A DNA stretch of 64,000 nt from Hyphomicrobiaceae bacterium (GCA_022842785.1 JALHOW010000002.1:558001-622000), one strand, 5' to 3'. Positions 8,469-16,952 are shown, counted from the stretch's first letter. Program-made: numbers and translations. The notes: generated from the sequence alone by a model not told the origin.

Positions 8469-8770
8469 GCAGCCGCTCGGTACCTCGTCTTCTCTAGACG
8501 ACGACGATGGACCGATTCGCTGGACGTATCAGCGGGAGTGTGACGGCGATTGAGTGCGAATTGCTTCTAGTATCGCCGACACCGAACCCATCGCATGCGT
8601 TGACTTACATGCCGCGAAACCACCTCTTTCATTCGCACCAGGGCTCATCAGCAAGCTTCGCCGTTTTGTGTCCCATATGTGTCCCAAACTCGAAAAACAT
8701 CGTTTAAATGGGGATTTGATCCGCCATCACCATAACTTGTAAGTTATTGATTTTCACCTATGATTTTAAA
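8469..8770. other. Probable element boundary region between coiA-like gene and tRNA-Pro
   Basis: This 302-base stretch has no supportable gene. It is distinctly AT-richer near the tRNA (about 8690-8770, including CTTGTAAGTTATTGATTTT) and contains a tandem-like pair TGTGTCCCATATGTGTCCCA at about 8669-8688. Such sequence immediately 3' of a tRNA is what one expects at an attachment junction, where integrase arm sites may lie. I found no second copy of the tRNA 3' end inside the window. Confidence 0.4.
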
Positions 8771-8848
8771 TGGTCGGAGCGGCGAGATTCGAACTCGCGA
8801 CCCCCAGTCCCCCAGACTGGTGCGCTAACCAGGCTGCGCTACGCTCCG
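8771..8848 (-). tRNA. tRNA-Pro (anticodon GGG)
   Basis: The reverse strand folds as a 78-nt tRNA with encoded CCA. The acceptor arm pairs CGGAGCG with CGCTCCG, the D arm has GCGC/GCGC, the anticodon arm CCAGT/ACTGG encloses the loop CTGGGGG (anticodon GGG, proline), and the T arm GCGAG/CTCGC encloses TTCGAAT. Its 3' end points toward the trb element, the orientation expected if the element integrated into the tRNA 3' half. Confidence 0.97.
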
Positions 8849-9180
8849 ATCCGACCCCGCCCGTCCTGCTCGAGGACGAAGCTAAAGGCTCCGGCCGCTG
8901 GTTCCATGGCGAATCTCTCACCCGGTCAGCCGGTATTTCCTCGCCAGTCCGTGGACCAGCAGGGATCGCCGACACGGGTACTCGACACGCCGCAACCCGT
9001 CAAGGAACTTGGGGCCGGCACGGTGGTTGCACCAGAATCAGCACGCGCGATTTACCCCATACGGATAAGCCACCGCGCTAGGCTGGCGGCGAGACGCCAT
9101 CCAGGGTAAATCGACGGACGCCCAATTCACCGCCCACGCGGCCCGATCCCCATTGCCCCAATACGCGGAGGAAAAAAACC
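8849..9180. other. Intergenic region between tRNA-Pro and aldolase
   Basis: These 332 bases hold no supportable gene. They must contain the promoter of the reverse-strand tRNA-Pro and, toward 9180, that of the aldolase gene. A GGAGG ribosome-binding site lies at about 9168-9172, eight bases before the aldolase ATG. No clear hairpin or repeat was found. Confidence 0.5.
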
Positions 9181-10203
9181 ATGACGATGACGCTTGAACA
9201 GGTTGCAGAGGCCATGGTCGCCCCCGGGAAAGGCATCCTCGCAGCGGACGAAAGTACCGGCACCATCAAGCGCCGCTTCGACAGCATCAAGGTCGACAAT
9301 ACCGAGGACAACCGCCGCGACTATCGCGAAATGCTGTTCCGTTCGACGGATGCCATGAAGACCGCGATCTCCGGCGTCATCCTGTTCGACGAGACCATCC
9401 GCCAGAAGGCCAAAGACGGCACCCCGCTCGCGAAAATCATCGCCGACACCGGTGCGCTCCCCGGCATCAAGGTCGACGGCAGCACGAAGCCGCTCCAGTT
9501 CTGCCCAGGAGAGGTCATCACAGAGGGCCTCGACGGGCTCCCGGGCCGCGTTAAGGAGTATGTCGGCCTCGGCGCTAAGTTCGCGAAGTGGCGCGCGGTG
9601 ATCGATATCGGCCAGGGCATGCCGTCCTATACCTGCATCAAGGCGAACGCCCATCTGCTCGGCCGCTATGCTGCGATCTGCCTCGAGAACGGCCTCGTGC
9701 CGATCGTCGAGCCCGAAGTGCTGATGGACGGCGCGCACGACATCGACCGCTGCGCCGAAGTCACCGAGTGGGTGCTCAAGGAGGTCTACCAGGAGCTCTA
9801 CTTCAATCGTGTGGTGCTCGAGCAAACCATCCTGAAGCCCAACATGGTCGTTTCGGGCAAGAAGTGCGCTCGTCAGGCGAGCCGCGAGGAAGTAGCGGAG
9901 AAGACCATCAAGGTGCTGAAGCGCTGCGTGCCGTCCGCCGTGCCGGGCATCGCCTTCCTCTCCGGCGGCCAGTCGGACGAGGATGCGACGGCACATCTCC
10001 ATTTCATGAATGCCATGGGCGGCCTGCCCTGGAAGCTCTCGTTCTCCTACGGTCGCGCCCTGCAGGCTGCCGCACTCAAGGCCTGGAGCGGCAAGAGCGA
10101 AAACTTCGCAGCCGGCCAGCGTGCGTTCAGCCACCGCGCGAAGATGAATGGCCTTGCGGCGGCCGGAAAGTGGAGCGAGCAGCAAGAGAAGGCTGTCGCC
10201 TAA
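9181..10203 (+). CDS. Fructose-bisphosphate aldolase, class I
   Basis: The 340-residue protein is a class I (Schiff-base) aldolase that interconverts fructose 1,6-bisphosphate with dihydroxyacetone phosphate and glyceraldehyde 3-phosphate in glycolysis and gluconeogenesis. Diagnostic segments are GKGILAADESTGTIKRRF near the N-terminus, a VPIVEPEVLMDG strand, and VLEQTILKPNMVVSG with the Schiff-base Lys at about residue 219. The length equals the bacterial/eukaryotic-type class I family. It is preceded by GGAGG and followed by its own short 3' region, so it is probably monocistronic. Plain class I aldolase is common in Hyphomicrobiales and there is nothing odd in the sequence. Confidence 0.95.
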   Translation: MTMTLEQVAEAMVAPGKGILAADESTGTIKRRFDSIKVDNTEDNRRDYREMLFRSTDAMKTAISGVILFDETIRQKAKDGTPLAKIIADTGALPGIKVDGSTKPLQFCPGEVITEGLDGLPGRVKEYVGLGAKFAKWRAVIDIGQGMPSYTCIKANAHLLGRYAAICLENGLVPIVEPEVLMDGAHDIDRCAEVTEWVLKEVYQELYFNRVVLEQTILKPNMVVSGKKCARQASREEVAEKTIKVLKRCVPSAVPGIAFLSGGQSDEDATAHLHFMNAMGGLPWKLSFSYGRALQAAALKAWSGKSENFAAGQRAFSHRAKMNGLAAAGKWSEQQEKAVA

Positions 10204-10258
10204 GCTCGCAGCAAGGGGGCGCTAGTTTGGAGCGCGCCCTCGAGGGGAACATCTCGCG

Positions 10259-10717
10259 ATGCGGTGGAGGCTATCGACCTGTGCCGCATCGCTCATTCTG
10301 CTTTGCTCATTCATTGCCGTGCGCGCGGTCCACGCGGACGATTTCCTCGCGCGCAATGCCATGAGCCGCGATGACATCATCGCCGCTTTTGTCGATCAGC
10401 AACTCTCTGGTGTTTATCCGGGTGGCGCGCCGTGGAGCGAACTCGTTCGCTCCGACGGCACGAGCGACTACCGCGAAGGTGGACGCCAGCGCGAGGGTCG
10501 CTGGTGGATGCAGGGAGATAACTTCTGCTTCCGCTATGACCTGCCGCTGTCGGGGGGCTGCTTTCGCGTCGTGCGCATCGGAGCGAATTGCTACGAGCTC
10601 TATGCCGTAAATCCGGGCCAGGAGACGGTACCGGGGCCACAGGCGGGCGCGAACTGGAATGGTCGCATGTGGCGCGACGATGCCCCGCCGACTTGCGAGG
10701 AGCGGCCGACTTCGTGA
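10259..10717 (+). CDS. Small exported protein of unknown function
   Basis: The 152-residue product begins with a clear signal peptide (MRWRLSTCAASLILLCSFIA, cleavage probably after AVHA at about residue 26) and is otherwise soluble. The mature part contains four Cys residues likely to form disulfides, a Trp/Tyr-rich centre (GRWWMQGDNFCFRYDLP, then GGCFRVVRIGANCYELYAV) and a Pro-rich end. This pattern of a secreted beta protein with a WW...CFRY...CF...CYE core recurs in alphaproteobacterial hypothetical proteins, but I cannot assign a function. It lies 55 bases after the aldolase on the same strand. Confidence 0.7.
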   Translation: MRWRLSTCAASLILLCSFIAVRAVHADDFLARNAMSRDDIIAAFVDQQLSGVYPGGAPWSELVRSDGTSDYREGGRQREGRWWMQGDNFCFRYDLPLSGGCFRVVRIGANCYELYAVNPGQETVPGPQAGANWNGRMWRDDAPPTCEERPTS

Positions 10718-10799
10718 GCTTGCCGACTAGAGGGCACCCTGCCGGCATAGCACCACAGTAACGGGCGAGAACCTCTTTCCGGCAGCCGGCAGAATTGAA

Positions 10800-11168
10800 C
10801 TAATGCGGCTGGAGGAACTTCGCGCGGTAGCGCCCGTCCGCGCCAGCGACGAACAGCTCCTTCACCTGCGGATGACGCAAGGGCGTGCCGGTCGTATCCG
10901 GCAACAGGTTCTGCTCGGAGACATACGCCACGTACTCGGTGTCTGCGTTCTCGGCGAGCAGGTGATAGAAGGGCTGCTCCTTCTTCGGGCGGATCTCCTC
11001 AGGGATGGACTCCCACCATTCCTCGGTCGAATTGAAGACCGGATCCACGTCGAAGATAATCCCCCGGAACGGATAAATCCGATGACGCACGACTTGCCCG
11101 AGCTGGAACTTGGCCAGCTTCATGCCGCGGGTCGATTTCCGCGATTTGGGAGGATTTGGCGTACTCAT
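10800..11168 (-). CDS. hspQ: HspQ, heat shock protein (YccV-like, hemimethylated DNA-binding domain)
   Basis: HspQ is a small cytoplasmic protein known in E. coli to bind hemimethylated DNA and to act as an adaptor/enhancer for the Lon protease. The product shows the YccV-like domain: KFQLGQVVRHRIYPFRGIIFDVDP, PFYHLLAENADTEYVAYVSEQNL and a C-terminal DGRYRAKF. The ATG at 11168 (MSTPNPPKSRKSTRG) was preferred over an upstream TTG at 11186; the basic N-terminal extension of about 20 residues is common in alphaproteobacterial versions. It stands alone, convergent with the small exported-protein gene. Confidence 0.92.
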   Translation of the reverse strand: MSTPNPPKSRKSTRGMKLAKFQLGQVVRHRIYPFRGIIFDVDPVFNSTEEWWESIPEEIRPKKEQPFYHLLAENADTEYVAYVSEQNLLPDTTGTPLRHPQVKELFVAGADGRYRAKFLQPH

Positions 11169-11369
11169 GTCGCGAGGTATCGCCAATCCGCCTTCGATCT
11201 GTCAATGGCGCGCATTGTTGCAGATCTTGAGCCGAGGGAGCCCCGCGCTAAAAGACTACCCCCCGCGCGCCCAGCATCCTAGATTGCGCCTCTCTGGTTC
11301 CATGGCGCGCGCCACCTTCCGGCACCGCCCATCCATAAACACGCGACAGGCGAGGAAGAGAGACGAGAT

Positions 11370-13028
11370 ATGCGTCACGGCGGCAAAATCCTGATCGATC
11401 AGCTTGAAACCCAGGGCGCGTCGGCGGCCTTCACGGTGCCGGGCGAGAGCTTCCTGGCCGCCCTCGACGGCCTGCACGACTCGAACCGCATCAAGACGGT
11501 GATCTGCCGCCAGGAAGGCGGCGCGGCCATGATGGCGGAAGCCTGGGGCAAGGTCACGGGTGAGCCCGGCATCTGCTTCGTCACGCGCGGCCCGGGCGCC
11601 GCCAACGCGATGAGCGGCCTGCACGTCGCCCAGCAGGACTCGACGCCGATGATCATGTTCCTCGGCCTGCCGGGCGAGAAGCATGAAGACCGCGAAGCCT
11701 TCCAGGAGATCGAGACCAAGCAGCTCTTCTCTTCATTCGTGAAATGGGCCGCCGTGATCCGCTCGACGGCGCGCATTCCCGAGTACGTGAGCCATGCCTA
11801 TCACGTTGCCATGAACGGCAGGCCAGGCCCCGTCGTCCTCGGCCTTCCCGAGGACATGCTCTCGAGCATCGGCGAAGCGCCGGATGCCAAGCCTGCACGC
11901 TTCGCACATCCTGCGCCGAGTGCAGGCAACGTCGAGGGACTGAAGGCCGCGCTCGCCAAGGCCAAGCGCCCGATGATGATCATCGGTGGGCCCCTCTGGA
12001 GCCGCGACATCCAGAAGCGCGTCGAGGCATTTGCAGAGCGCTACGACATGCCGGTCGCGGCAGCCTTCCGCTTCCAGGACTACATGGACAACCGGCACCC
12101 GAACTATGTCGGCCATGCGGGCATCGGCCTCGACGCCAAGCTGGCGAACGCGATCAAGGGCGCGGACGTTCTGATCGTGATCGGCGCCCGCCTCGGCGAG
12201 ATGACGACATCGACCTATACGCTCGTCGACATCCCGAACCCGAGCCAATATCTCGTGCACGTCCATCCCTCGGGGAACGAGCTCGGCTCGGTCTATCGCG
12301 CCGATCTGCCGATCAATGCGACCGCTGAGACGTTCGCGCACGTCCTCGACGGGCTCGGCAAGCCGGCATCGACACCTTGGAGCGGCCTGCGCAAGGAGCT
12401 GCGGGCGACCTATGAGGACTCCCTCAAGCCACTGGCAATGCCGGGCGCAGTATCGTTTGGAGAGGTGGTCCGCACGGTCTCGGACATGATGCCGGAGAAC
12501 GGTATCGTGACCAACGGCGCCGGCAACTACGCCGGCTTCGTGCACAAGTACACGCAATACAAGGGTTACAGGAGCCAGCTCGCGCCGACTTCGGGCTCCA
12601 TGGGCTACGGCCTCCCTGCAGCGATCGCCGCCAAGCTCGCCGACCCGACACGCACCGTCGTCAACTACGCAGGCGACGGCTGCTTCATGATGACGGGCCA
12701 GGAGATTGCGACGGCCGTGCAGTATGGCCTCAACGTCATCACCATCATCGCCAACAACGGCATGTACGGCACGATCCGCATGCACCAGGAGAAGCACTAT
12801 CCGGAGCGCGTGGTCGGTACGCAGCTCGTCAATCCGGACTTCGCGGCCTATGCGCGCGCGTTCGGCGCCCACGGCGAGACAGTGGAGCGGACCGAGGACT
12901 TCAAGGCGGCATTCGAGCGGTCGCTCAACTCAGGCAAGCCAGCGATCATCGAGTGCCGCGTGGATCCCGAGGCGCTGTCTCCGCGTCAGACCCTGACCCA
13001 GGTTCGCCAATCGGGCGGCAAGAAGTAA
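11370..13028 (+). CDS. Thiamine-diphosphate-dependent enzyme, acetolactate synthase large-subunit-like
   Basis: The 552-residue protein has the three-domain TPP fold: an N-terminal pyrimidine-binding domain with the catalytic Glu at about residue 49 (CRQEGGAAMMAEAWG), a central domain (about 190-330) and a C-terminal PP-binding domain with GDGCFMMTGQEIATA and the closing NNGMYG (about 434-463). Acetolactate synthase, sulfoacetaldehyde acetyltransferase, glyoxylate carboligase and others share this fold, and no subfamily-specific residue pattern was recognised. There is no ilvN-like small-subunit gene beside it, so a role in branched-chain synthesis is unlikely. It stands alone, with a terminator-like hairpin just downstream. 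Confidence 0.85.
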   Translation: MRHGGKILIDQLETQGASAAFTVPGESFLAALDGLHDSNRIKTVICRQEGGAAMMAEAWGKVTGEPGICFVTRGPGAANAMSGLHVAQQDSTPMIMFLGLPGEKHEDREAFQEIETKQLFSSFVKWAAVIRSTARIPEYVSHAYHVAMNGRPGPVVLGLPEDMLSSIGEAPDAKPARFAHPAPSAGNVEGLKAALAKAKRPMMIIGGPLWSRDIQKRVEAFAERYDMPVAAAFRFQDYMDNRHPNYVGHAGIGLDAKLANAIKGADVLIVIGARLGEMTTSTYTLVDIPNPSQYLVHVHPSGNELGSVYRADLPINATAETFAHVLDGLGKPASTPWSGLRKELRATYEDSLKPLAMPGAVSFGEVVRTVSDMMPENGIVTNGAGNYAGFVHKYTQYKGYRSQLAPTSGSMGYGLPAAIAAKLADPTRTVVNYAGDGCFMMTGQEIATAVQYGLNVITIIANNGMYGTIRMHQEKHYPERVVGTQLVNPDFAAYARAFGAHGETVERTEDFKAAFERSLNSGKPAIIECRVDPEALSPRQTLTQVRQSGGKK

Positions 13029-13050
13029 CCATTGCCCTATCATTGAGTGT

Positions 13051-13091
13051 ACGGCCGTCGCGGGCTCGTCCTCGGCGGCCGTTGCCGTTTT
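13051..13091 (+). terminator. Probable terminator of the TPP enzyme gene
   Basis: ACGGCCG (13051-13057) pairs with CGGCCGT (13076-13082) around an 18-base loop and is followed by TGCCGTTTTA. The stem is strong but the loop is long and the T run short, so termination is likely but not certain. It begins 22 bases after the TPP gene stop. Confidence 0.5.
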
Positions 13092-13240
13092 AGAGGCCCG
13101 CGAAGCCGCGCCGAAGACGTAAACAAGTACTTAAATTAATATTCGCACCGTTTACCAAGCACATTACCAACAATCGACTAAGTACGGAAAATGTATTACT
13201 GATTGTACACCACGAAATTGGACACAGCAGGGCGCAAGCC

Positions 13241-13417
13241 ATGGATCATCGCGCAAATCTCGAAGCAGTCGGCCGCCTTGGGCGCGCTGCACGTATCAGC
13301 GCCGTGATCTGCCTACTGGTTGCGTGCGCCCTGCTGGTGAGCTCGCTGATGTCGGCGAACCGCGTCGTAGCCGACATCCAATCCCCTCTTCACAATCCCG
13401 CACTTCGGATCTTCTGA
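13241..13417 (+). CDS. Small single-pass membrane protein candidate
   Basis: An ATG-started frame of 58 codons begins MDHRANLEAVGRLGRAARIS and continues with one hydrophobic helix (AVICLLVACALLVSSLM, about residues 21-37) and a short polar tail ending NPALRIF. It has the charge pattern of a small inner-membrane protein with cytoplasmic N-terminus. It is preceded by an AT-rich promoter-like region and followed 61 bases later by a perfect intrinsic terminator on the same strand, which supports a real short transcript. No homologue comes to mind, and the alternative is a small RNA with a chance ORF. Confidence 0.4.
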   Translation: MDHRANLEAVGRLGRAARISAVICLLVACALLVSSLMSANRVVADIQSPLHNPALRIF

Positions 13418-13477
13418 CTGAGCTTGTTTGCTCACCCCATTCTCACTTCGCTCTTCTGACATCTCCTGCAACGACTA

Positions 13478-13510
13478 GCCCCCGCTTCGCGCTGAAGCGG
13501 GGGCTTTTTT
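13478..13510 (+). terminator. Perfect rho-independent terminator
   Basis: GCCCCCGCTTC (13478-13488) and GAAGCGGGGGC (13494-13504) form an 11-bp perfect stem with a 5-base loop GCGCT, followed by six T (13505-13510). The T run is on the + strand, so it ends the transcript carrying the small ORF at 13241. Confidence 0.92.
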
Positions 13511-13538
13511 ATTCTGGAGATTGGGAGCTGCGTCCGTG

Positions 13539-14057
13539 TCAATAACCGAGCAGAGCCTCGATCGGCCCCTTTGGAAGCGGCACGAGGAACCACTTCTCGA
13601 ACATGAAGAAGAAGAAGATCGGCACCCCGAGAGCGACGCAGATTGAGCGGAGCACGCTCTCGCCGCCGACGAAGATCATGAACAGCACCAGGAAGCCCGC
13701 CGAGGCCGCATAGAAGCCGATGAACTGCACCGCGCCCACATAGCCTATGGCCGGGATGAGCACCGTCAGGACGCGGCCAAACGATGTGCGCGAGACGAAC
13801 GACTCGCTCAGCCCCTCGCTCTTTGCCAAAACGGCTTTCACGAGAATGGAGATGCTTGCCGAGCCCAGCACCACGGCAATGTAGAATGGAAAGTACCCAG
13901 CGCGCGGCCCCTCGCCTTCGGCCCAGCCGATACCGAGCCGCAAGCTGTCAGAGATGATGATGGCACTGACGGCGAGCAACAGCAGCGCCACCACGATTTC
14001 CATCGTCCGATTCGAGACCAGGGACCGCTCGTCCGAGGCATCACCCTGCTCGTGCAT
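13539..14057 (-). CDS. tctB: TctB, tripartite tricarboxylate transporter small membrane subunit
   Basis: The 172-residue protein has four hydrophobic segments (about 20-40, 58-76, 98-118, 122-160) and the TctB pattern of a conserved first helix (MEIVVALLLLAVSAIIISDS) followed by GPRAGYFPFYIAVVLG. TctB is the small permease subunit of the TTT family, secondary transporters that import di- and tricarboxylates with a periplasmic binding protein. The ATG is preceded by AAGGAG at good spacing. It is the last gene of the reverse-strand tctA-tctC-tctB operon. Confidence 0.9.
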   Translation of the reverse strand: MHEQGDASDERSLVSNRTMEIVVALLLLAVSAIIISDSLRLGIGWAEGEGPRAGYFPFYIAVVLGSASISILVKAVLAKSEGLSESFVSRTSFGRVLTVLIPAIGYVGAVQFIGFYAASAGFLVLFMIFVGGESVLRSICVALGVPIFFFFMFEKWFLVPLPKGPIEALLGY

Positions 14058-14083
14058 TCCGCTCTCCTTAACTGGTCAGCGCC

Positions 14084-14107
14084 CCCGCGGCGAGCCCTCG
14101 CCGCGGG
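14084..14107 (-). repeat. Intercistronic hairpin between tctC and tctB
   Basis: CCCGCGGCGAG and CTCGCCGCGGG form an 11-bp perfect stem with a 2-base loop between the tctC stop and the tctB start. No T run follows. Hairpins after binding-protein genes commonly protect the upstream mRNA and raise the ratio of binding protein to permease; here that is an inference from position. Confidence 0.7.
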
Positions 14108-14125
14108 AACCAGTTGTCTGGTGGC

Positions 14126-15154
14126 TTACTTTCCGGCCGCAAGGAAGCCCGCTTCCTTCATGAGCCCATGATGGCGCTTTTCGGCCGCCTCGACCCACTT
14201 CGCGTACTCGTCGCCGGACATGAACGTGTTGTTGAAGGCGCCCTTCTCCATGAACTCTTTCCAATCGGGTGTCTCGCGCACCTTCTTGAAGAGATCGACG
14301 TAGAAAGCGACCTGCTCCTTGGTCACGCCCGCTGGCATGAAGATACCGCGCAGCATCTGATAGTCGACGTTCACGCCCGACTCCTTGCAGGTCGGAATGT
14401 CGGACCAAGCCATCGTGTCCGTCACCTTTGACGTGTACGTGCTGCGCTTGTCGTCAAAGATGCAGAGCGGCCGAAGCCCGCCCGCACGCCACTGCGCGAC
14501 AGCCTCGATGGGATTGTTGACAGTCGAGTCCACATGCTTGCCGACCAGCTGCACCGCAACGGCACCGCCGCCCGCGAACGGCACGTACGTGAACTTCTTG
14601 CCGCCGGTCACGCTTTCGAGCGCAACGGTGATGATCTGGTCTTCCTGCTTGGAGCCAGTGCCACCCATCTTGAACTTCTTGTCATCGCCGGCCTTCACGG
14701 CCTCGATGTAGTCCTTGGCGGTCTTGTAGGGCGTCTCGGCGTTGACCCAGAGAATGAACTGATCGAGCGCCAGCATCGATACAGGGGTCAGATCCTTCCA
14801 GTTGAACGGCACACCTGTCGCCAAAGGTGTTGTGAATAGGTTCGAGAGCGTGATGATGATCTGGTGCGCATCACCCTTGCTCTTCTTGACCTCGAGGAAG
14901 CCTTCCGCTCCTGCGCCGCCCGCCTTGTTGACGACGACGATGGGCTGCTTCATGAGGTTGTGCTTACCGACAACACCCTGAATGAAGCGCGCCATCTGGT
15001 CAGCGCCACCGCCGGTGCCGGCCGGAATGATGAACGTTACCTGCTTGGTCGGCTCCCATGCGTGAGCCGGAAGAGCGGCGCCCGCGAGCAGCGTCGCGCT
15101 CGACAGGATGGCTCCTGCAATGCGGCGCCCCAGCTTCGTGCGTCGAAAGTCCAT
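14126..15154 (-). CDS. tctC: TctC-family substrate-binding protein of a tripartite tricarboxylate transporter
   Basis: The 342-residue protein is a periplasmic Bug/TctC-type receptor. It has a Tat-like or Sec signal (MDFRRTKLGRRIAGAILSSA, twin Arg at 10-11, cleavage after LPAHA) and then VTFIIPAGTGGGADQMARF, the canonical start of the mature TctC fold; ITVALESVTGGKKFTYVPFAG is also diagnostic. The ATG at 15154 was chosen over 15160 and 15262 because AGGAGG lies 8 bases before it. The gene sits between tctA and tctB. Given the oxalate genes divergent from this operon, oxalate or a related dicarboxylate is a plausible ligand, but the sequence alone does not show the substrate. Confidence 0.92.
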   Translation of the reverse strand: MDFRRTKLGRRIAGAILSSATLLAGAALPAHAWEPTKQVTFIIPAGTGGGADQMARFIQGVVGKHNLMKQPIVVVNKAGGAGAEGFLEVKKSKGDAHQIIITLSNLFTTPLATGVPFNWKDLTPVSMLALDQFILWVNAETPYKTAKDYIEAVKAGDDKKFKMGGTGSKQEDQIITVALESVTGGKKFTYVPFAGGGAVAVQLVGKHVDSTVNNPIEAVAQWRAGGLRPLCIFDDKRSTYTSKVTDTMAWSDIPTCKESGVNVDYQMLRGIFMPAGVTKEQVAFYVDLFKKVRETPDWKEFMEKGAFNNTFMSGDEYAKWVEAAEKRHHGLMKEAGFLAAGK

Positions 15155-15285
15155 TGCCATTTCCTCCTTGTTACCCGCCTCCATTTGTGAGGCTTTATTG
15201 CCGCCTTCATTTCCAAAGGCGGAATGCGCAATGCCGACTTTCACGAGCGGAGGCCGGCTCAATTCTCCCTAAGCAGCTGGCCTCC

Positions 15286-16797
15286 TTATGCAGCGGGCGC
15301 CGAGCGTGCTTGACCGAAGCGTGTCTTGATCGCGCTCGCGAGCGGCCAGAGGACCATGACGAGACCGAGCGACATGATCGACGCAACCAGCGGATTGGCC
15401 CAGAAGATGCTGAGGCTACCCTGCGAGAGCAGCATGCTCTGGCGGAACGCCTCCTCGGCCTTGTCGCCCAGCACGATCGCCAGCACCAGCGGCGCGAGCG
15501 GATACTGCAGCTTGTTGAAGACGTATCCGATCACGCCAAAGACCAGCATCATCCACACGTCGAACATGTTGTTGTTCACAGTGTAGGCGCCGATCGCGCA
15601 GATGACGAGGATAACCGGCGCGATGATCGAGAAGGGAATGCGGAGGATCGCGGCGAACATCGGCACACACGTGAGCACGACGATCAGGCCGACGATATTG
15701 CCAAGGTACATCGAGGCGATGAGGCCCCAGACGAACTCCTTCTGCTCGACGAAGAGCAACGGTCCCGGCTGCAGTCCCCAAATGAGGAGGCCGCCGAGCA
15801 GCACCGCTGCCGTCGGCGAACCCGGGATACCGAGCGTGAGCATCGGCAGAAGCGCGCTCGTTCCGGCAGCATGTGCCGCCGTCTCCGGCGCCACGACACC
15901 TTCGATCTCACCCTTGCCGAAGTTGTCGCCTCGCGGGGACATGCGCTTGGCGATGCCATAGCTCATGAACGATGCCGGCGTCGCACCACCCGGCGTGATG
16001 CCCATCCAGCAGCCGATGATGCAGCTTCGGATGGACGTCTTCCAATAGGCGAGCAGCTTCTTCCAGGTCGTCAGCACGACGCTCAGGCGCAGCTTTGCTT
16101 CCGAGCCGTGGAACTTCAGCCCATCCTCCATGGACGAGAGGATCTCTCCGATGCCGAAGAGGCCGATCACCGCGATCAGGAAGTCGAAGCCGCCGAGCAG
16201 CTGGTCGTAGCCGAACGTCATGCGGAGCTGGCCGGTGACGCCATCCATACCGACAGCAGCGAGCGCGAAGCCAAGCGCCATAGCCGCGATCGTCTTCGAG
16301 GCGCTGCCGCGCCCCATGCCGACGAAACTCGCGAATGTGAGGAAGAAGACTGAAAAGAACTCGGCTGGCCCGAATTTTAAGGCAAATCTGGCGATGATGG
16401 GCGCCAGGAACGTGATAACGACGACCGCGACGAAGGCGCCGACGAATGACGAGGTGAAGGCTGCCGTCAACGCCTCATCCGCGTTGCCCTTGCGCGCCAT
16501 CGGATGCCCGTCGAAGGTCGTCGCGACGGACCAGGGCTCGCCCGGGATGTTGAAAAGGATCGAGGTAATGGCGCCGCCGAAGAGCGCTCCCCAGTAGATG
16601 CAGGAGAGCATGATGATCGCCGAGGTCGGCGGCATGGTGAAGGTCAGCGGTAGCAAGATAGCGACGCCGTTTGCGCCCCCAAGCCCCGGTAGAACTCCGA
16701 TGATCACCCCAAGAACGATGCCGATGAACATCAGGGCTAGGTTGTAGGGGGTCAGAGCTACACCGAAGCCCTGCATCAACGATGCGATCTCTTCCAC
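15286..16797 (-). CDS. tctA: TctA, tripartite tricarboxylate transporter large membrane subunit
   Basis: The 503-residue polytopic protein has about 12 hydrophobic segments and the TctA signature GVLPGLGGANGVAILLPLTF near residues 38-57, with a second similar motif at WMGITPGGATPASFMSYG, the two inverted-repeat halves of the family. It forms the main translocation subunit of the TTT importer. The first codon is a GTG at 16797; GGAGGG lies only three bases upstream, so an internal ATG at 16776 is an alternative. It is the first gene of the reverse-strand operon, divergent from the GntR regulator, with a palindrome about 155 bases upstream. Confidence 0.93.
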   Translation of the reverse strand: MEEIASLMQGFGVALTPYNLALMFIGIVLGVIIGVLPGLGGANGVAILLPLTFTMPPTSAIIMLSCIYWGALFGGAITSILFNIPGEPWSVATTFDGHPMARKGNADEALTAAFTSSFVGAFVAVVVITFLAPIIARFALKFGPAEFFSVFFLTFASFVGMGRGSASKTIAAMALGFALAAVGMDGVTGQLRMTFGYDQLLGGFDFLIAVIGLFGIGEILSSMEDGLKFHGSEAKLRLSVVLTTWKKLLAYWKTSIRSCIIGCWMGITPGGATPASFMSYGIAKRMSPRGDNFGKGEIEGVVAPETAAHAAGTSALLPMLTLGIPGSPTAAVLLGGLLIWGLQPGPLLFVEQKEFVWGLIASMYLGNIVGLIVVLTCVPMFAAILRIPFSIIAPVILVICAIGAYTVNNNMFDVWMMLVFGVIGYVFNKLQYPLAPLVLAIVLGDKAEEAFRQSMLLSQGSLSIFWANPLVASIMSLGLVMVLWPLASAIKTRFGQARSAPAA

Positions 16798-16952
16798 ATT
16801 CCCTCCGCAGACCAGCCTTCCGCCCTAAAGCGGGGAACAAGGTGCGCGGATCTCAGACCCTCGTGCCTCTTAACCCCACCCTGCCCGTCGTTGCGGGCTC
16901 ATCCTCCAGAGCTAGGTTTTTCCTGCTCCACCATTCGAAGGATGCTTTATTT

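Larger units (their letters stand above)
13029..13538. other. 510-base intergenic region with an AT-rich promoter-like stretch
   Basis: The region holds the terminator-like hairpin at 13051, then an unusually AT-rich segment (about 13120-13215, including AAGTACTTAAATTAATATTCG) that looks like a promoter region, then a small ORF at 13241-13417 and a perfect terminator at 13478-13510. It therefore looks like an independent short transcription unit between the TPP enzyme and the convergent tctB. Confidence 0.5.

Noticed and set aside
10212-10244. Hairpin after the aldolase gene
   Set aside because: Imperfect stem with a mismatch and no T run; not enough to call a terminator.
15058-16353. 431-codon forward frame opposite tctA and the tctC signal region
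   Set aside because: His/Arg/Glu-rich low-complexity product characteristic of an antisense frame in high-GC DNA; tctA is clearly the real gene.
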